Assembly: GCA_002293105.1 (NCBI GenBank)
Contig: DBCP01000030.1
Span: 1,326-20,989, forward strand
DNA: 19,664 nt
Origin: Bacteroidetes bacterium UBA955
Lineage (GTDB): Bacteria; Bacteroidota; Bacteroidia; NS11-12g; UBA955
Direction of reading: 5' to 3'
The notes beneath the pieces were generated by a model, which ran no database searches, was not told the DNA's origin, and saw only the letters and a program-made list of their open reading frames with translations. Position numbers and translations under genes: made by a program. Below are positions 8,141 through 15,041 of this stretch, one piece after another. The number at the start of each line of letters is the position of its first letter. The stretch's first letter is position 1.

Positions 8141-8791
8141 ATGCATCCCGATTGGCAAGACGAAATACACGTGTACTGTGAAAACATGAGCTCCGCTGAA
8201 ACGCCCTTTTTGCAGGCAATCAACGAGTTCACTTGGAAAAAAATGATCAATCCGCGCATGCTATCGGGTCATTTGCAAGGTCGATTTTTATCATCCATGG
8301 TTGCGCTAAAACAACCAGCTTGCATCGTAGAAATAGGCACATTCACCGGATATGCCACCGCTTGCCTACACGAACATCTCCCCAAAGGTTCATCGCTACA
8401 CAGCATTGAAGCTGATGCAGAAACCGCCCACAAAACCCAGCACTTTTGGCAAGAAAACCATCCATCACACCAAGTCCAATGGCATGTTGGTGAAGCACTT
8501 ACCGTTCTTCCAAAATTGAATCTCCAACCCGATTTTGTTTTCGTCGATGCCGACAAACACAATTATTCCCGCTATCTTGATATGTGTTTACCCCTCCTGA
8601 AAACAGGCGGTGTAATGCTGTTCGATAATACCCTGTGGAGCAAACGCGTGATTATCGAAAAGGACAGAGAATCTGATCGCGATACGCAAAATATGCACGC
8701 ATTCAATGCCTATGCCAACGCACTGCCCAATGTGCTCGTGGCCTTGCTGCCCATCAGAGACGGCATCACACTCGTTACAAAACTGGATTAA
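8141..8791 (+). CDS. Class I SAM-dependent O-methyltransferase
   Basis: A 216-residue cytoplasmic enzyme of the metal-dependent catechol/caffeoyl-CoA O-methyltransferase type. SAM-binding motif I is VEIGTFTGYAT (63-73); an acidic residue at the end of the next strand (HSIEAD, E90) would hold the SAM ribose. FVFVDADKHNY (about 132-142) and LFDNTLW (160-166) carry the Asp, Asp and Asn residues that bind the divalent metal in this family. The length is typical and complete. The natural acceptor is not predictable from sequence; bacterial members methylate catechols and similar ortho-diphenols. The stop codon overlaps that of the convergent marR gene by 4 bases (8788-8791), so the two genes have no intergenic terminator. 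Confidence 0.92.
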   Translation: MHPDWQDEIHVYCENMSSAETPFLQAINEFTWKKMINPRMLSGHLQGRFLSSMVALKQPACIVEIGTFTGYATACLHEHLPKGSSLHSIEADAETAHKTQHFWQENHPSHQVQWHVGEALTVLPKLNLQPDFVFVDADKHNYSRYLDMCLPLLKTGGVMLFDNTLWSKRVIIEKDRESDRDTQNMHAFNAYANALPNVLVALLPIRDGITLVTKLD

Positions 8792-9237
8792 CCCCGCAAT
8801 TCATCCAACAATTCACTCAACAATTCAAAATTGATGTCTGAGCGATGCAAAATCTGTGTTTGTCGCTCAGTGAGCAAGGGTTGGATTTGCGCCAATAGAT
8901 GAAGTCCCTGGTCCGTAATCACAATGTTCATTTTCCGCCGATTATCGCTATCAATACTGCGACCTATCAATCCCATCGCCAACAAACGATCGCACAAACG
9001 GGTGATATCAGGATTTTTATCAATCATCACCTCCTTGATTTCAGAGGGATTGATAGATTCCGGATGTTTACCACGCAATATTCTCAATACATTATACTGC
9101 TGAGGGGTAATGCCAAAAGGCTTGTAGACATCGCGAAATTCGCCCATCAACCAGTTGGCCGTATACATGATATTGAGCATCGCCTTGATTTGGGGCGACT
9201 CAAATCGTTTCTGTTTAATGGCTTCTTCTAGTTTCAA
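8788..9237 (-). CDS. MarR-family transcriptional regulator
   Basis: A 149-residue winged-helix repressor. Helical dimerisation segment at the N-terminus (EEAIKQKRFESPQIKAMLNIMYTANWL), then the DNA-binding part YKPFGITPQQYNVLRILRG, INPSEIKEVM, DITRLCDRLLAMGLI and the wing DSDNRRKMNIVITDQG, then a C-terminal dimerisation helix. MarR proteins usually repress their own gene and a neighbour and release DNA when a small phenolic or similar ligand binds. A TTG start at 9237 is used because stop codons precede it and the next ATG (codon 20) would remove the conserved first helix. It is divergent from kynureninase, and an 18-bp near-palindrome lies in the shared control region, so kynU is the likely target. 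This link is inferred from position. Confidence 0.93.
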   Translation of the reverse strand: MKLEEAIKQKRFESPQIKAMLNIMYTANWLMGEFRDVYKPFGITPQQYNVLRILRGKHPESINPSEIKEVMIDKNPDITRLCDRLLAMGLIGRSIDSDNRRKMNIVITDQGLHLLAQIQPLLTERQTQILHRSDINFELLSELLDELRG

Positions 9238-9264
9238 TGCTGCGATTTATTAGGATCCTACCGA

Positions 9265-9282
9265 CAAATATGATCAAATTTG
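9265..9282. promoter_or_regulatory. Candidate MarR operator between marR and kynU
   Basis: An 18-bp inverted repeat CAAATATGATCAAATTTG, with a single unpaired position pair (9270/9277) and a TGATCA centre. It lies about 27 bases from the marR start and 42 bases from the kynU start, beside the marR -7 box. Size and symmetry are typical of MarR binding sites. A second, shorter 10-bp perfect palindrome TAGGATCCTA lies at 9251-9260. Confidence 0.55.
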
Positions 9283-9284
9283 CC

Positions 9285-9292
9285 CAAATATA
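9285..9292 (-). promoter_or_regulatory. Predicted -7 box of marR
   Basis: TATATTTG on the minus strand is an exact TAnnTTTG match, 47 bases before the TTG start. The predicted transcription start falls inside the adjacent palindrome. A weaker copy, CATATTTG (9272-9265), lies within that palindrome. No clear -33 TTG is present at the usual distance. Confidence 0.4.
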
Positions 9293-9312
9293 CCGCATGT
9301 AAATTATCGTTG

Positions 9313-9320
9313 TACCTTTG
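9313..9320 (+). promoter_or_regulatory. Predicted -7 box of kynU
   Basis: TACCTTTG matches TAnnTTTG exactly and ends only 4 bases before the GTG start at 9325, so transcription would begin at or near the start codon. No TTG lies at the standard -33 distance; the nearest TTTG (9279-9282) is 30 bases upstream and belongs to the palindrome. Confidence 0.45.
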
Positions 9321-9324
9321 TAGG

Positions 9325-10638
9325 GTGAATATCCCATTTGAAAGCACCGCAGACTTTGCTGCTCAATTAGACCAGCAAGATACCCTTTCACAGTTCCGCG
9401 AACAGTTCATTTTTCCCAAAAACGAGCAAGGGGAAACCCAAATTTACTTGTGTGGAAATTCACTGGGATTGCAGCCGAAGAGTGCCAAAGAAGCCCTATT
9501 GAATGAGCTTGAGGATTGGGCTCAGTGGGGTGTTGAAGGACATTTCCATGGACGTAAACCCTGGTTTCACTACCACAAATTCCTCACGGATTACACCGCA
9601 GAAATTGCCGGTGCAAAAGCCCATGAAGTGGTTGTGATGAATCACCTTACCGTGAATCTGCACTTATTGATGTTCAGTTTTTACAGACCAACCTTTACAA
9701 CCAACCCTTCAGGAGAAAAACTGCCCGCCCGCTACAAGATCATCATGGAAGCCGGCGCATTTCCGTCCGATATGTACGCTGTTCAAAGCCAAGTAGAAGG
9801 TTATGGATTCAACTATGACGACGCAGTCATCGAGCTCTCGCCCCGAGAAGGCGAATTCACCCTGCGCACCGAGGATATTCTAAGCGCTATCCAAGAAGCA
9901 GGCGACCAATTAGCACTCTCCTTCTTTTCGGGTGTTCAATACTACACTGGCCAGTTATTCAATATACCAGCCATCACCAAAGCCGCCCATTCCGTTGGCG
10001 CTTTGGCTGGTTTCGACCTAGCCCATACCGCCGGAAACATCGATCTGCAATTGCACAATTGGGATGTGGATTTCGCCGCTTGGTGTTCTTACAAATACCT
10101 CAACAGCGGACCCGGTAACGTTTCTGGCGTTTACATCCACGAAAAACACGGACTCAACCCTGAAACCCGAAGAATGTCGGGATGGTGGGGCCACAAAGAA
10201 GATGTGCGTTTTTTAATGAAACGCGGCTATATCCCTGAGCCAGGTGCGGCCGGATGGCAAATGAGCAATGCCCCTGTTTTTGGTATGGCAGTTCACTTGG
10301 CAAGCTTGCAACTGTTCCATGACGCCGGAATTGCAAACCTGCGCCAAAAAAGTCGTTCGCTTACCGCATACCTCGAATTTGTGCTGCTCCAAGCAAAAGC
10401 AGAAAATCCCATTTTGCAGTTCGAAATCATCACTCCCAACAACCCCGATGAAAGAGGTGCTCAATTAAGCTTGCTCACAGACAACAAGGGAAAGGCGTTG
10501 TTTGACTATTTGTTCAACAACAACATCGTAGCCGATTGGCGTGAACCCAACGTGATTCGATTGGCGCCCGCACCGATGTATAATAATTTCGCAGACGTGT
10601 ACGCCACTGGAAAGGCCTTCAGAGAGTTTCCCGGTTGA
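9325..10638 (+). CDS. kynU: Kynureninase
   Basis: PLP enzyme that cleaves kynurenine (or 3-hydroxykynurenine) to anthranilate (or 3-hydroxyanthranilate) and alanine in tryptophan breakdown or NAD synthesis. The 437-residue product has the family start (DTLSQFREQFIFP, YLCGNSLGLQPKS), GFDLAHTAGN with D231 and H234 contacting PLP, and CSYKYLNSGPGNVSG with the Schiff-base lysine K257. MSGWWGH and PGAAGWQMSNAP are also typical. Length is normal. The frame is open to a TTG at 9280, but homology starts right after GTG 9325 and the extension would cover the promoter box and the palindrome, so GTG is preferred. No other kynurenine-pathway gene is in the window. It is divergent from marR and ends 9 bases from the convergent regulator gene. 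Confidence 0.95.
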   Translation: MNIPFESTADFAAQLDQQDTLSQFREQFIFPKNEQGETQIYLCGNSLGLQPKSAKEALLNELEDWAQWGVEGHFHGRKPWFHYHKFLTDYTAEIAGAKAHEVVVMNHLTVNLHLLMFSFYRPTFTTNPSGEKLPARYKIIMEAGAFPSDMYAVQSQVEGYGFNYDDAVIELSPREGEFTLRTEDILSAIQEAGDQLALSFFSGVQYYTGQLFNIPAITKAAHSVGALAGFDLAHTAGNIDLQLHNWDVDFAAWCSYKYLNSGPGNVSGVYIHEKHGLNPETRRMSGWWGHKEDVRFLMKRGYIPEPGAAGWQMSNAPVFGMAVHLASLQLFHDAGIANLRQKSRSLTAYLEFVLLQAKAENPILQFEIITPNNPDERGAQLSLLTDNKGKALFDYLFNNNIVADWREPNVIRLAPAPMYNNFADVYATGKAFREFPG

Positions 10639-10647
10639 TTGAACAGA

Positions 10648-12561
10648 TTACCCTCGGAAGCGTTTGTCCTTGAACGATTCCCAATGCACGCTGTTGTCAA
10701 CCCCAAGCACCTTGCGAATCTTTGAACGTACGTTGTGAATGTATTGAGGCGATACCCCTACAATGGCCGCGATGTCTTTGGACTTGTAACCATCAACACT
10801 CAAGATAAAAATTCGCTTTTCTGTAAGGTTCATTGCCTTCAGCTGTGGATGCTGTTCCAGAATATCGCCCTGCTCTTTCAATTTGGAATCAGCGATTTGC
10901 GGACGTGATGTGGTTTCAACCCTACCCAGTGCCTCCAATTCTTTTCTGAGTATTTCGATGTCTGGGGAATTGCTTGTATTCAGTACTTTAAGCTTTTTGC
11001 TCAGTTCCAAACTCTTCTCCATCACCAATTCACTTAAGCCAATAATTCTTGCATTCAACTCCTTTTCTTTCTGCAGAAATTCCTTTTCCTCGACCTGCAC
11101 ATGTAACTGCATTTGCGCCCAATCCAATTCCTTCTTTTTCGCTGTTTGTCTTGCCCATAAGAACAAAACCAACAAGAACAAGGTCAACACCACCGAACCA
11201 TAAGTCCCAGCCAAATAACCATTGATCTTCTTTTGCTGCAGCATTTCCTTTTCGAAAGCAAACTGCTTGGTCTTCATGCTTTCAAAATCCTTCTTTGCCG
11301 TAAAGTCTGCACGTTTTACCGAATCATCCAACAAGTGGTATTTGTCTTTGTACTCGTTGGAAATCAATAGTGCTTCATAGGCCTGAGACATCTTCTTAGC
11401 ATCTTGCTGATAAATAGCGGATAACAATCGATGGTGATTGGATGATGCCATCGGGTTTTCCTCAAATTGCTCCTTAAACTGGTTCTTCCATGTTTCCAAA
11501 CTATCAGCTTCAAGCAATCCCTCCTCCCAAGAAATCGAGGTAAGTAAAAACGGTTCCAAGCGCGTTACTGCCCCAAAGTAATCATCCGAAATCCAATCTA
11601 GACGTTCACCAATTAACTTGGGAATGGCTTTCGGCGATTTTTCTTTTAAATAATTCAGTTGATTGGCCAAATGATGAATACGCAAACTGCCCAAAACCGT
11701 TGAGTCTGGAAGCTGCGTCAGCAGTGATTTTGTTTCTTCAAACCTACCCAAATGTAAATTCAACTCTATCCTATTGATTAAAACCAACTGTCTAGAATAC
11801 CGATCCCTTGCCTTCGCCAACACATCCTCGTTCTTCTTCCAAAAAACTTCCGCCTGCTCATAATTCCCCTCCACTATTTTCACCGAAATAATATTGCCTA
11901 TCAATTCGGCAGGAGCACCTTTTCCGGAAGGATACGTAGAATATACCTCCAAGAAATACTTCGATGCCGCACCATAGAGCGACTCGTTGAAACAAATAGA
12001 ACCCAATTTATTCAGAAAAAACCGACGTTTAACCACATCCCTATGGCGAATGGCCTCCTCCAATCCCTTGTTTAAGTAGGTCTTTGACATTTTCAAATCA
12101 CCCCTCGTTAGGTGATACATCGCAATCAATTCAAAATAACTGCATCGGTTATTGCCCATTGGCATATTCTTCTCCGCTTCTTGAATGTAATAGACCACAG
12201 AATCCATTTGTCCTTGAGAAAGCAACACCAAACCATGGCCTACATACATACTGGCTATGCCATATTCCGTATTATCTCTCCCTATTCGGTCATTCATATA
12301 GGATAATAACTTCTCATAGGAATCCTTTTGATCGTCGTAATATTGAGCAACCTTGTCGTAACCCACCGATTCATACTTCGCTGAGGGCAATTTATCTAAC
12401 ATTGCAATCACAGAATCTACTTCCACTGCTTGCTCAATTTCATCGCGGTAAAAGTCCTGGTCTGAATCAGACAACCAAAAGAAAATCAATAAGATAACAA
12501 CTGTTGTTACCGCAATAAAAATCCATTTATACTGTTTGAATAAAGCAATTAGATATCCCAT
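10648..12561 (-). CDS. Membrane-tethered TPR regulator with LuxR-type HTH
   Basis: A 637-residue protein with an N-terminal membrane segment (about residues 9-30), a large helical region (about 50-430) with degenerate tetratricopeptide-type repeats such as GLVLLSQGQMDSVVYYIQEA and ELIAMYHLTRGDLKMSKTYL, a second membrane segment (about 449-469), a charged coiled coil (about 472-530) and a C-terminal HTH (MNLTEKRIFILSVDGYKSKDIAAIVGVSPQYIH..., about 577-620). Positive residues flank the membrane segments on the N- and C-terminal sides, putting the TPR region in the periplasm and the HTH in the cytoplasm. This design is common in Bacteroidota; signal and targets are unknown. The ATG at 12561 is preferred to the GTG at 12573, which lies within the promoter box. 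It stands alone, facing away from ftsH. Confidence 0.88.
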   Translation of the reverse strand: MGYLIALFKQYKWIFIAVTTVVILLIFFWLSDSDQDFYRDEIEQAVEVDSVIAMLDKLPSAKYESVGYDKVAQYYDDQKDSYEKLLSYMNDRIGRDNTEYGIASMYVGHGLVLLSQGQMDSVVYYIQEAEKNMPMGNNRCSYFELIAMYHLTRGDLKMSKTYLNKGLEEAIRHRDVVKRRFFLNKLGSICFNESLYGAASKYFLEVYSTYPSGKGAPAELIGNIISVKIVEGNYEQAEVFWKKNEDVLAKARDRYSRQLVLINRIELNLHLGRFEETKSLLTQLPDSTVLGSLRIHHLANQLNYLKEKSPKAIPKLIGERLDWISDDYFGAVTRLEPFLLTSISWEEGLLEADSLETWKNQFKEQFEENPMASSNHHRLLSAIYQQDAKKMSQAYEALLISNEYKDKYHLLDDSVKRADFTAKKDFESMKTKQFAFEKEMLQQKKINGYLAGTYGSVVLTLFLLVLFLWARQTAKKKELDWAQMQLHVQVEEKEFLQKEKELNARIIGLSELVMEKSLELSKKLKVLNTSNSPDIEILRKELEALGRVETTSRPQIADSKLKEQGDILEQHPQLKAMNLTEKRIFILSVDGYKSKDIAAIVGVSPQYIHNVRSKIRKVLGVDNSVHWESFKDKRFRG

Positions 12562-12572
12562 AAAATCTACCA

Positions 12573-12580
12573 CAAAAATA
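12573..12580 (-). promoter_or_regulatory. Predicted -7 box of the TPR/LuxR regulator gene
   Basis: TATTTTTG on the minus strand is an exact TAnnTTTG match ending 11 bases before the ATG at 12561. No TTG is present at the usual -33 distance, so an activator may be needed. The upstream 12621-12677 repeats could supply its site. Confidence 0.45.
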
Positions 12581-12620
12581 ACACGCTTTTTATTGGATAA
12601 TTGCGATATAAATTGATAAT

Positions 12621-12677
12621 TGTTAGAAAATATGAATTAATTCATCGAAAAAACACGCATTAACATTTCTAACATTT
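12621..12677. repeat. Nested inverted and direct repeats, possible operator cluster
   Basis: TGTTAGAAA (12621-12629) has its exact reverse complement TTTCTAACA at 12666-12674. Between them lies a perfect 14-bp palindrome ATGAATTAATTCAT (12632-12645). TAACATTT is repeated with a period of 9 bases (12661-12668 and 12670-12677). The cluster starts 60 bases upstream of the regulator gene start. Confidence 0.5.
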
Positions 12678-12791
12678 TGGTTGATTGAATACTGCAACGA
12701 TTTAATTCCCGAAAATGAGCCATTAAAACCAAAAGGATCGTTAAATGTTACCTACTCACAATTGAGAAAGAGCCCATACTTACTGACACCG

Positions 12792-12817
12792 GCTAAATTG
12801 CCGACCGACAATTTAGC
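12792..12817. repeat. Perfect 9-bp inverted repeat upstream of ftsH
   Basis: GCTAAATTG (12792-12800) and CAATTTAGC (12809-12817) are exact reverse complements around an 8-base spacer CCGACCGA. No T-run follows, so it does not look like an intrinsic terminator; a protein-binding site is more likely. It lies 61 bases upstream of the predicted ftsH -7 box. Confidence 0.5.
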
Positions 12818-12878
12818 AGATACGTCTATTATTTCTGCCGAATCGGCGTATTTCATGGTAATTGCCCCCCTAAAATTG

Positions 12879-12886
12879 TAGTTTTG
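12879..12886 (+). promoter_or_regulatory. Predicted -7 box of ftsH
   Basis: TAGTTTTG matches TAnnTTTG exactly. It would give a leader of about 40 bases. The nearest upstream TTG (12862-12864) is only 14 bases away, shorter than normal. TAACCTTTG at 12908-12916, with one extra base, is an alternative closer to the start. Confidence 0.4.
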
Positions 12887-12932
12887 AATATTATTTAATT
12901 ATTGGCTTAACCTTTGATTACACAAGCACAAC

Positions 12933-15041
12933 ATGGAAAACAATCGACCCAATCCCGAAAATAAAAAACCGGGAGGATTCCGCTTTAACCCTTATTGGAT
13001 TTACGGTGCGCTATTCTTGATTTTGATGGCAATGCTGTTCTTACCCAAAAACACGGGTCAAAGCACGAACTGGAAAGAAACCCGTGAGATGATTCTTCAG
13101 GGTGATGTAAAGAAAATTGTGGTCGTGAACGATCGTTTTGTGGAGGTATACCTTACCCAAGAAGCCGTTCAACAAAAACGATACAAAGGTGTTCGCAAAC
13201 GCCAAGATTACCTCGGCGCCACCGAACCTAACTACAGTTTTGAAATTGAAAAAGGGTATCTAAACAACGAAATCCAAGACCTTAAGGCAACACTGAAAGA
13301 GAAAAATCTTGATCCACAAGGTTTGGTGCTTCATTATGAAACCCACAGTGACATTTTTGGCGAGTTGTTCCAATGGATTTTCTTCATTGGTATTTTCTTG
13401 ATATTCTACAACTTGATGTTCCGCCGTATGGGTGGAGGTGGTGGCGCCGGTGGTGGGCCAAGCATCTTTAACATCGGTCGTTCCAAAGCGCAGCTTTTCG
13501 ATAAAGACACCAAAGTCAACAAAACCTTCAAGGATGTTGCAGGTCTCCAAGAAGCCAAATTGGAAGTAATGGAAATCGTTGACTTCCTACAAAATCCAAA
13601 GAAATATACCAATTTGGGTGGTAAAATTCCCAAAGGGGTATTGTTGGTGGGCCCTCCTGGTACCGGTAAAACGTTGTTGGCCAAAGCCGTTGCCGGTGAA
13701 GCCGGCGTTCCTTTCTTCTCTTTGTCAGGTTCTGACTTCGTAGAAATGTTCGTGGGTGTTGGTGCAAGCCGCGTGAGAGACTTATTTAAACAAGCCAAAG
13801 AAAAAGCGCCTTGTATCATCTTTATTGATGAGATCGACGCCATTGGTCGTGCTCGCGGTAAAAACCTTATGCAAGGATCAAACGATGAACGCGAAAATAC
13901 CTTGAACCAATTGTTGGCCGAAATGGATGGCTTTGGTACGGATAGTGGCGTAATCATTATGGCCGCTACCAACCGTCCTGATATCTTGGATAGCGCTTTG
14001 ATGAGACCAGGTCGTTTCGATCGTCAAATCAGCGTCGATCGCCCCGATCTCCAAGGCCGTGAAGAAATCTTTAAAGTCCATCTGCTACCATTGACAAAAT
14101 TGTCTTCGGATGTAGATGCGCAAAAACTTGCTGCACAAACTCCAGGTTTCGCAGGCGCAGAAATCGCAAACGTGTGTAACGAAGCGGCTTTGATTGCTGC
14201 CCGTCACAACAAAGAAGCGGTTGATATGCAAGACTTCCAAGATGCCATCGACCGTGTCATCGGCGGTTTGGAAAAGAAAAATAAAATCATCAGTCCGGAA
14301 GAAAAATCCATTGTTGCTTATCACGAAGCAGGTCACGCCATCGCTGGCTGGTATTTACCTCACGCCGATCCTTTGTTAAAGGTATCTATCGTGCCGCGCG
14401 GTGTAGCTGCGTTGGGTTACGCTCAATATTTGCCTAAAGAGCAGTATTTGTATCGCACAGAACAATTGATGGACAGCATGTGTATGACGCTCGGTGGCAG
14501 AATTGCCGAGGACATTTTCTTTGGTAAAATATCAACTGGGGCTCAAAACGATTTGGAGAGAATCACCAAGTTGGCCTATAGCATGATTACCATTTATGGT
14601 ATGAACGAGAAAGTTGGACATGTAAGTTTCCATGATCCACAGGGCGAATACGGATATCAACGTCCTTACTCTGAAAAAACCGCTGAATTGATCGACGAAG
14701 AAGTTCGCGCGTTAATTCAAAAAGCTTACGACATCACCAAGGCTTTACTCACTGAAAAGAGAGAACAATTGGAGAAGGTTGCCAAAGCCCTGTTGGAGAA
14801 AGAAATTCTCTTTAAATCAGACTTGGAAGATCTTATTGGCCGCAGACCCCACGATCCTATTGAAGAGCCTACAGTGGCTTTAGAACCCGGTGCTGAGACA
14901 ACGGAAGTTGAAACTAACATAGAGACAACGGAAGCCGCTCAAGAAATTACGAATACCCAAAACGAAAGCACCCAAGAGGATGATACCACAACGTTGAACA
15001 ACGACAATGTGGCGTCGGATACTGAGGAAAAGCCTGAGTAA
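12933..15041 (+). CDS. ftsH: ATP-dependent zinc metalloprotease FtsH
   Basis: Inner-membrane AAA+ protease that degrades misassembled membrane proteins and some regulators. Of 702 residues, a membrane segment lies at about 20-38, a periplasmic domain follows, then a second membrane segment at about 143-163 and a Gly-rich linker ([10 protein letters not shown]). The AAA module has Walker A GPPGTGKT (240-247), Walker B IIFIDE (295-300), the pore motif [10 protein letters not shown] and the [23 protein letters not shown]. The zinc site is HEAGH (464-468). The last 60 or so residues are an acidic, Thr-rich tail, beyond the conserved protease core and probably disordered. ATG at 12933 begins a normal FtsH N-terminus. 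The stop abuts that of the convergent ABC transporter with no base between. Many Bacteroidota have rsfS just upstream; it is not here. Confidence 0.97.
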   Translation: MENNRPNPENKKPGGFRFNPYWIYGALFLILMAMLFLPKNTGQSTNWKETREMILQGDVKKIVVVNDRFVEVYLTQEAVQQKRYKGVRKRQDYLGATEPNYSFEIEKGYLNNEIQDLKATLKEKNLDPQGLVLHYETHSDIFGELFQWIFFIGIFLIFYNLMFRRMGGGGGAGGGPSIFNIGRSKAQLFDKDTKVNKTFKDVAGLQEAKLEVMEIVDFLQNPKKYTNLGGKIPKGVLLVGPPGTGKTLLAKAVAGEAGVPFFSLSGSDFVEMFVGVGASRVRDLFKQAKEKAPCIIFIDEIDAIGRARGKNLMQGSNDERENTLNQLLAEMDGFGTDSGVIIMAATNRPDILDSALMRPGRFDRQISVDRPDLQGREEIFKVHLLPLTKLSSDVDAQKLAAQTPGFAGAEIANVCNEAALIAARHNKEAVDMQDFQDAIDRVIGGLEKKNKIISPEEKSIVAYHEAGHAIAGWYLPHADPLLKVSIVPRGVAALGYAQYLPKEQYLYRTEQLMDSMCMTLGGRIAEDIFFGKISTGAQNDLERITKLAYSMITIYGMNEKVGHVSFHDPQGEYGYQRPYSEKTAELIDEEVRALIQKAYDITKALLTEKREQLEKVAKALLEKEILFKSDLEDLIGRRPHDPIEEPTVALEPGAETTEVETNIETTEAAQEITNTQNESTQEDDTTTLNNDNVASDTEEKPE

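Larger units (their letters stand above)
12581..12932. other. Intergenic control region between regulator gene and ftsH
   Basis: The only gap over 300 bases. It contains an AT-rich left part with palindromes and tandem repeats (12621-12677), a stem-loop (12792-12817), a -7-like box for ftsH (12879-12886) and a second TAACCTTTG sequence at 12908-12916. The only open frame (12681-12881) lacks an ATG and resembles no known protein. No RNA gene is recognised. Confidence 0.6.

Noticed and set aside
9280..9324. 15-codon N-terminal extension of kynureninase from TTG 9280
   Set aside because: Not family-like and would place the promoter box inside the gene, while homology starts just after GTG 9325.
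12837..12847. Short palindrome GCCGAATCGGC
   Set aside because: Only 5-bp arms; too short to support a site alone.
12681..12881. 66-codon open frame in the gap before ftsH
   Set aside because: Starts with TTG, has no ATG until near its end, no protein-like composition or recognised similarity, and runs across the stem-loop and into the ftsH -7 box.
13406..13972. 188-codon open frame on the minus strand
   Set aside because: Antisense to the AAA domain of ftsH, whose motifs are fully conserved.
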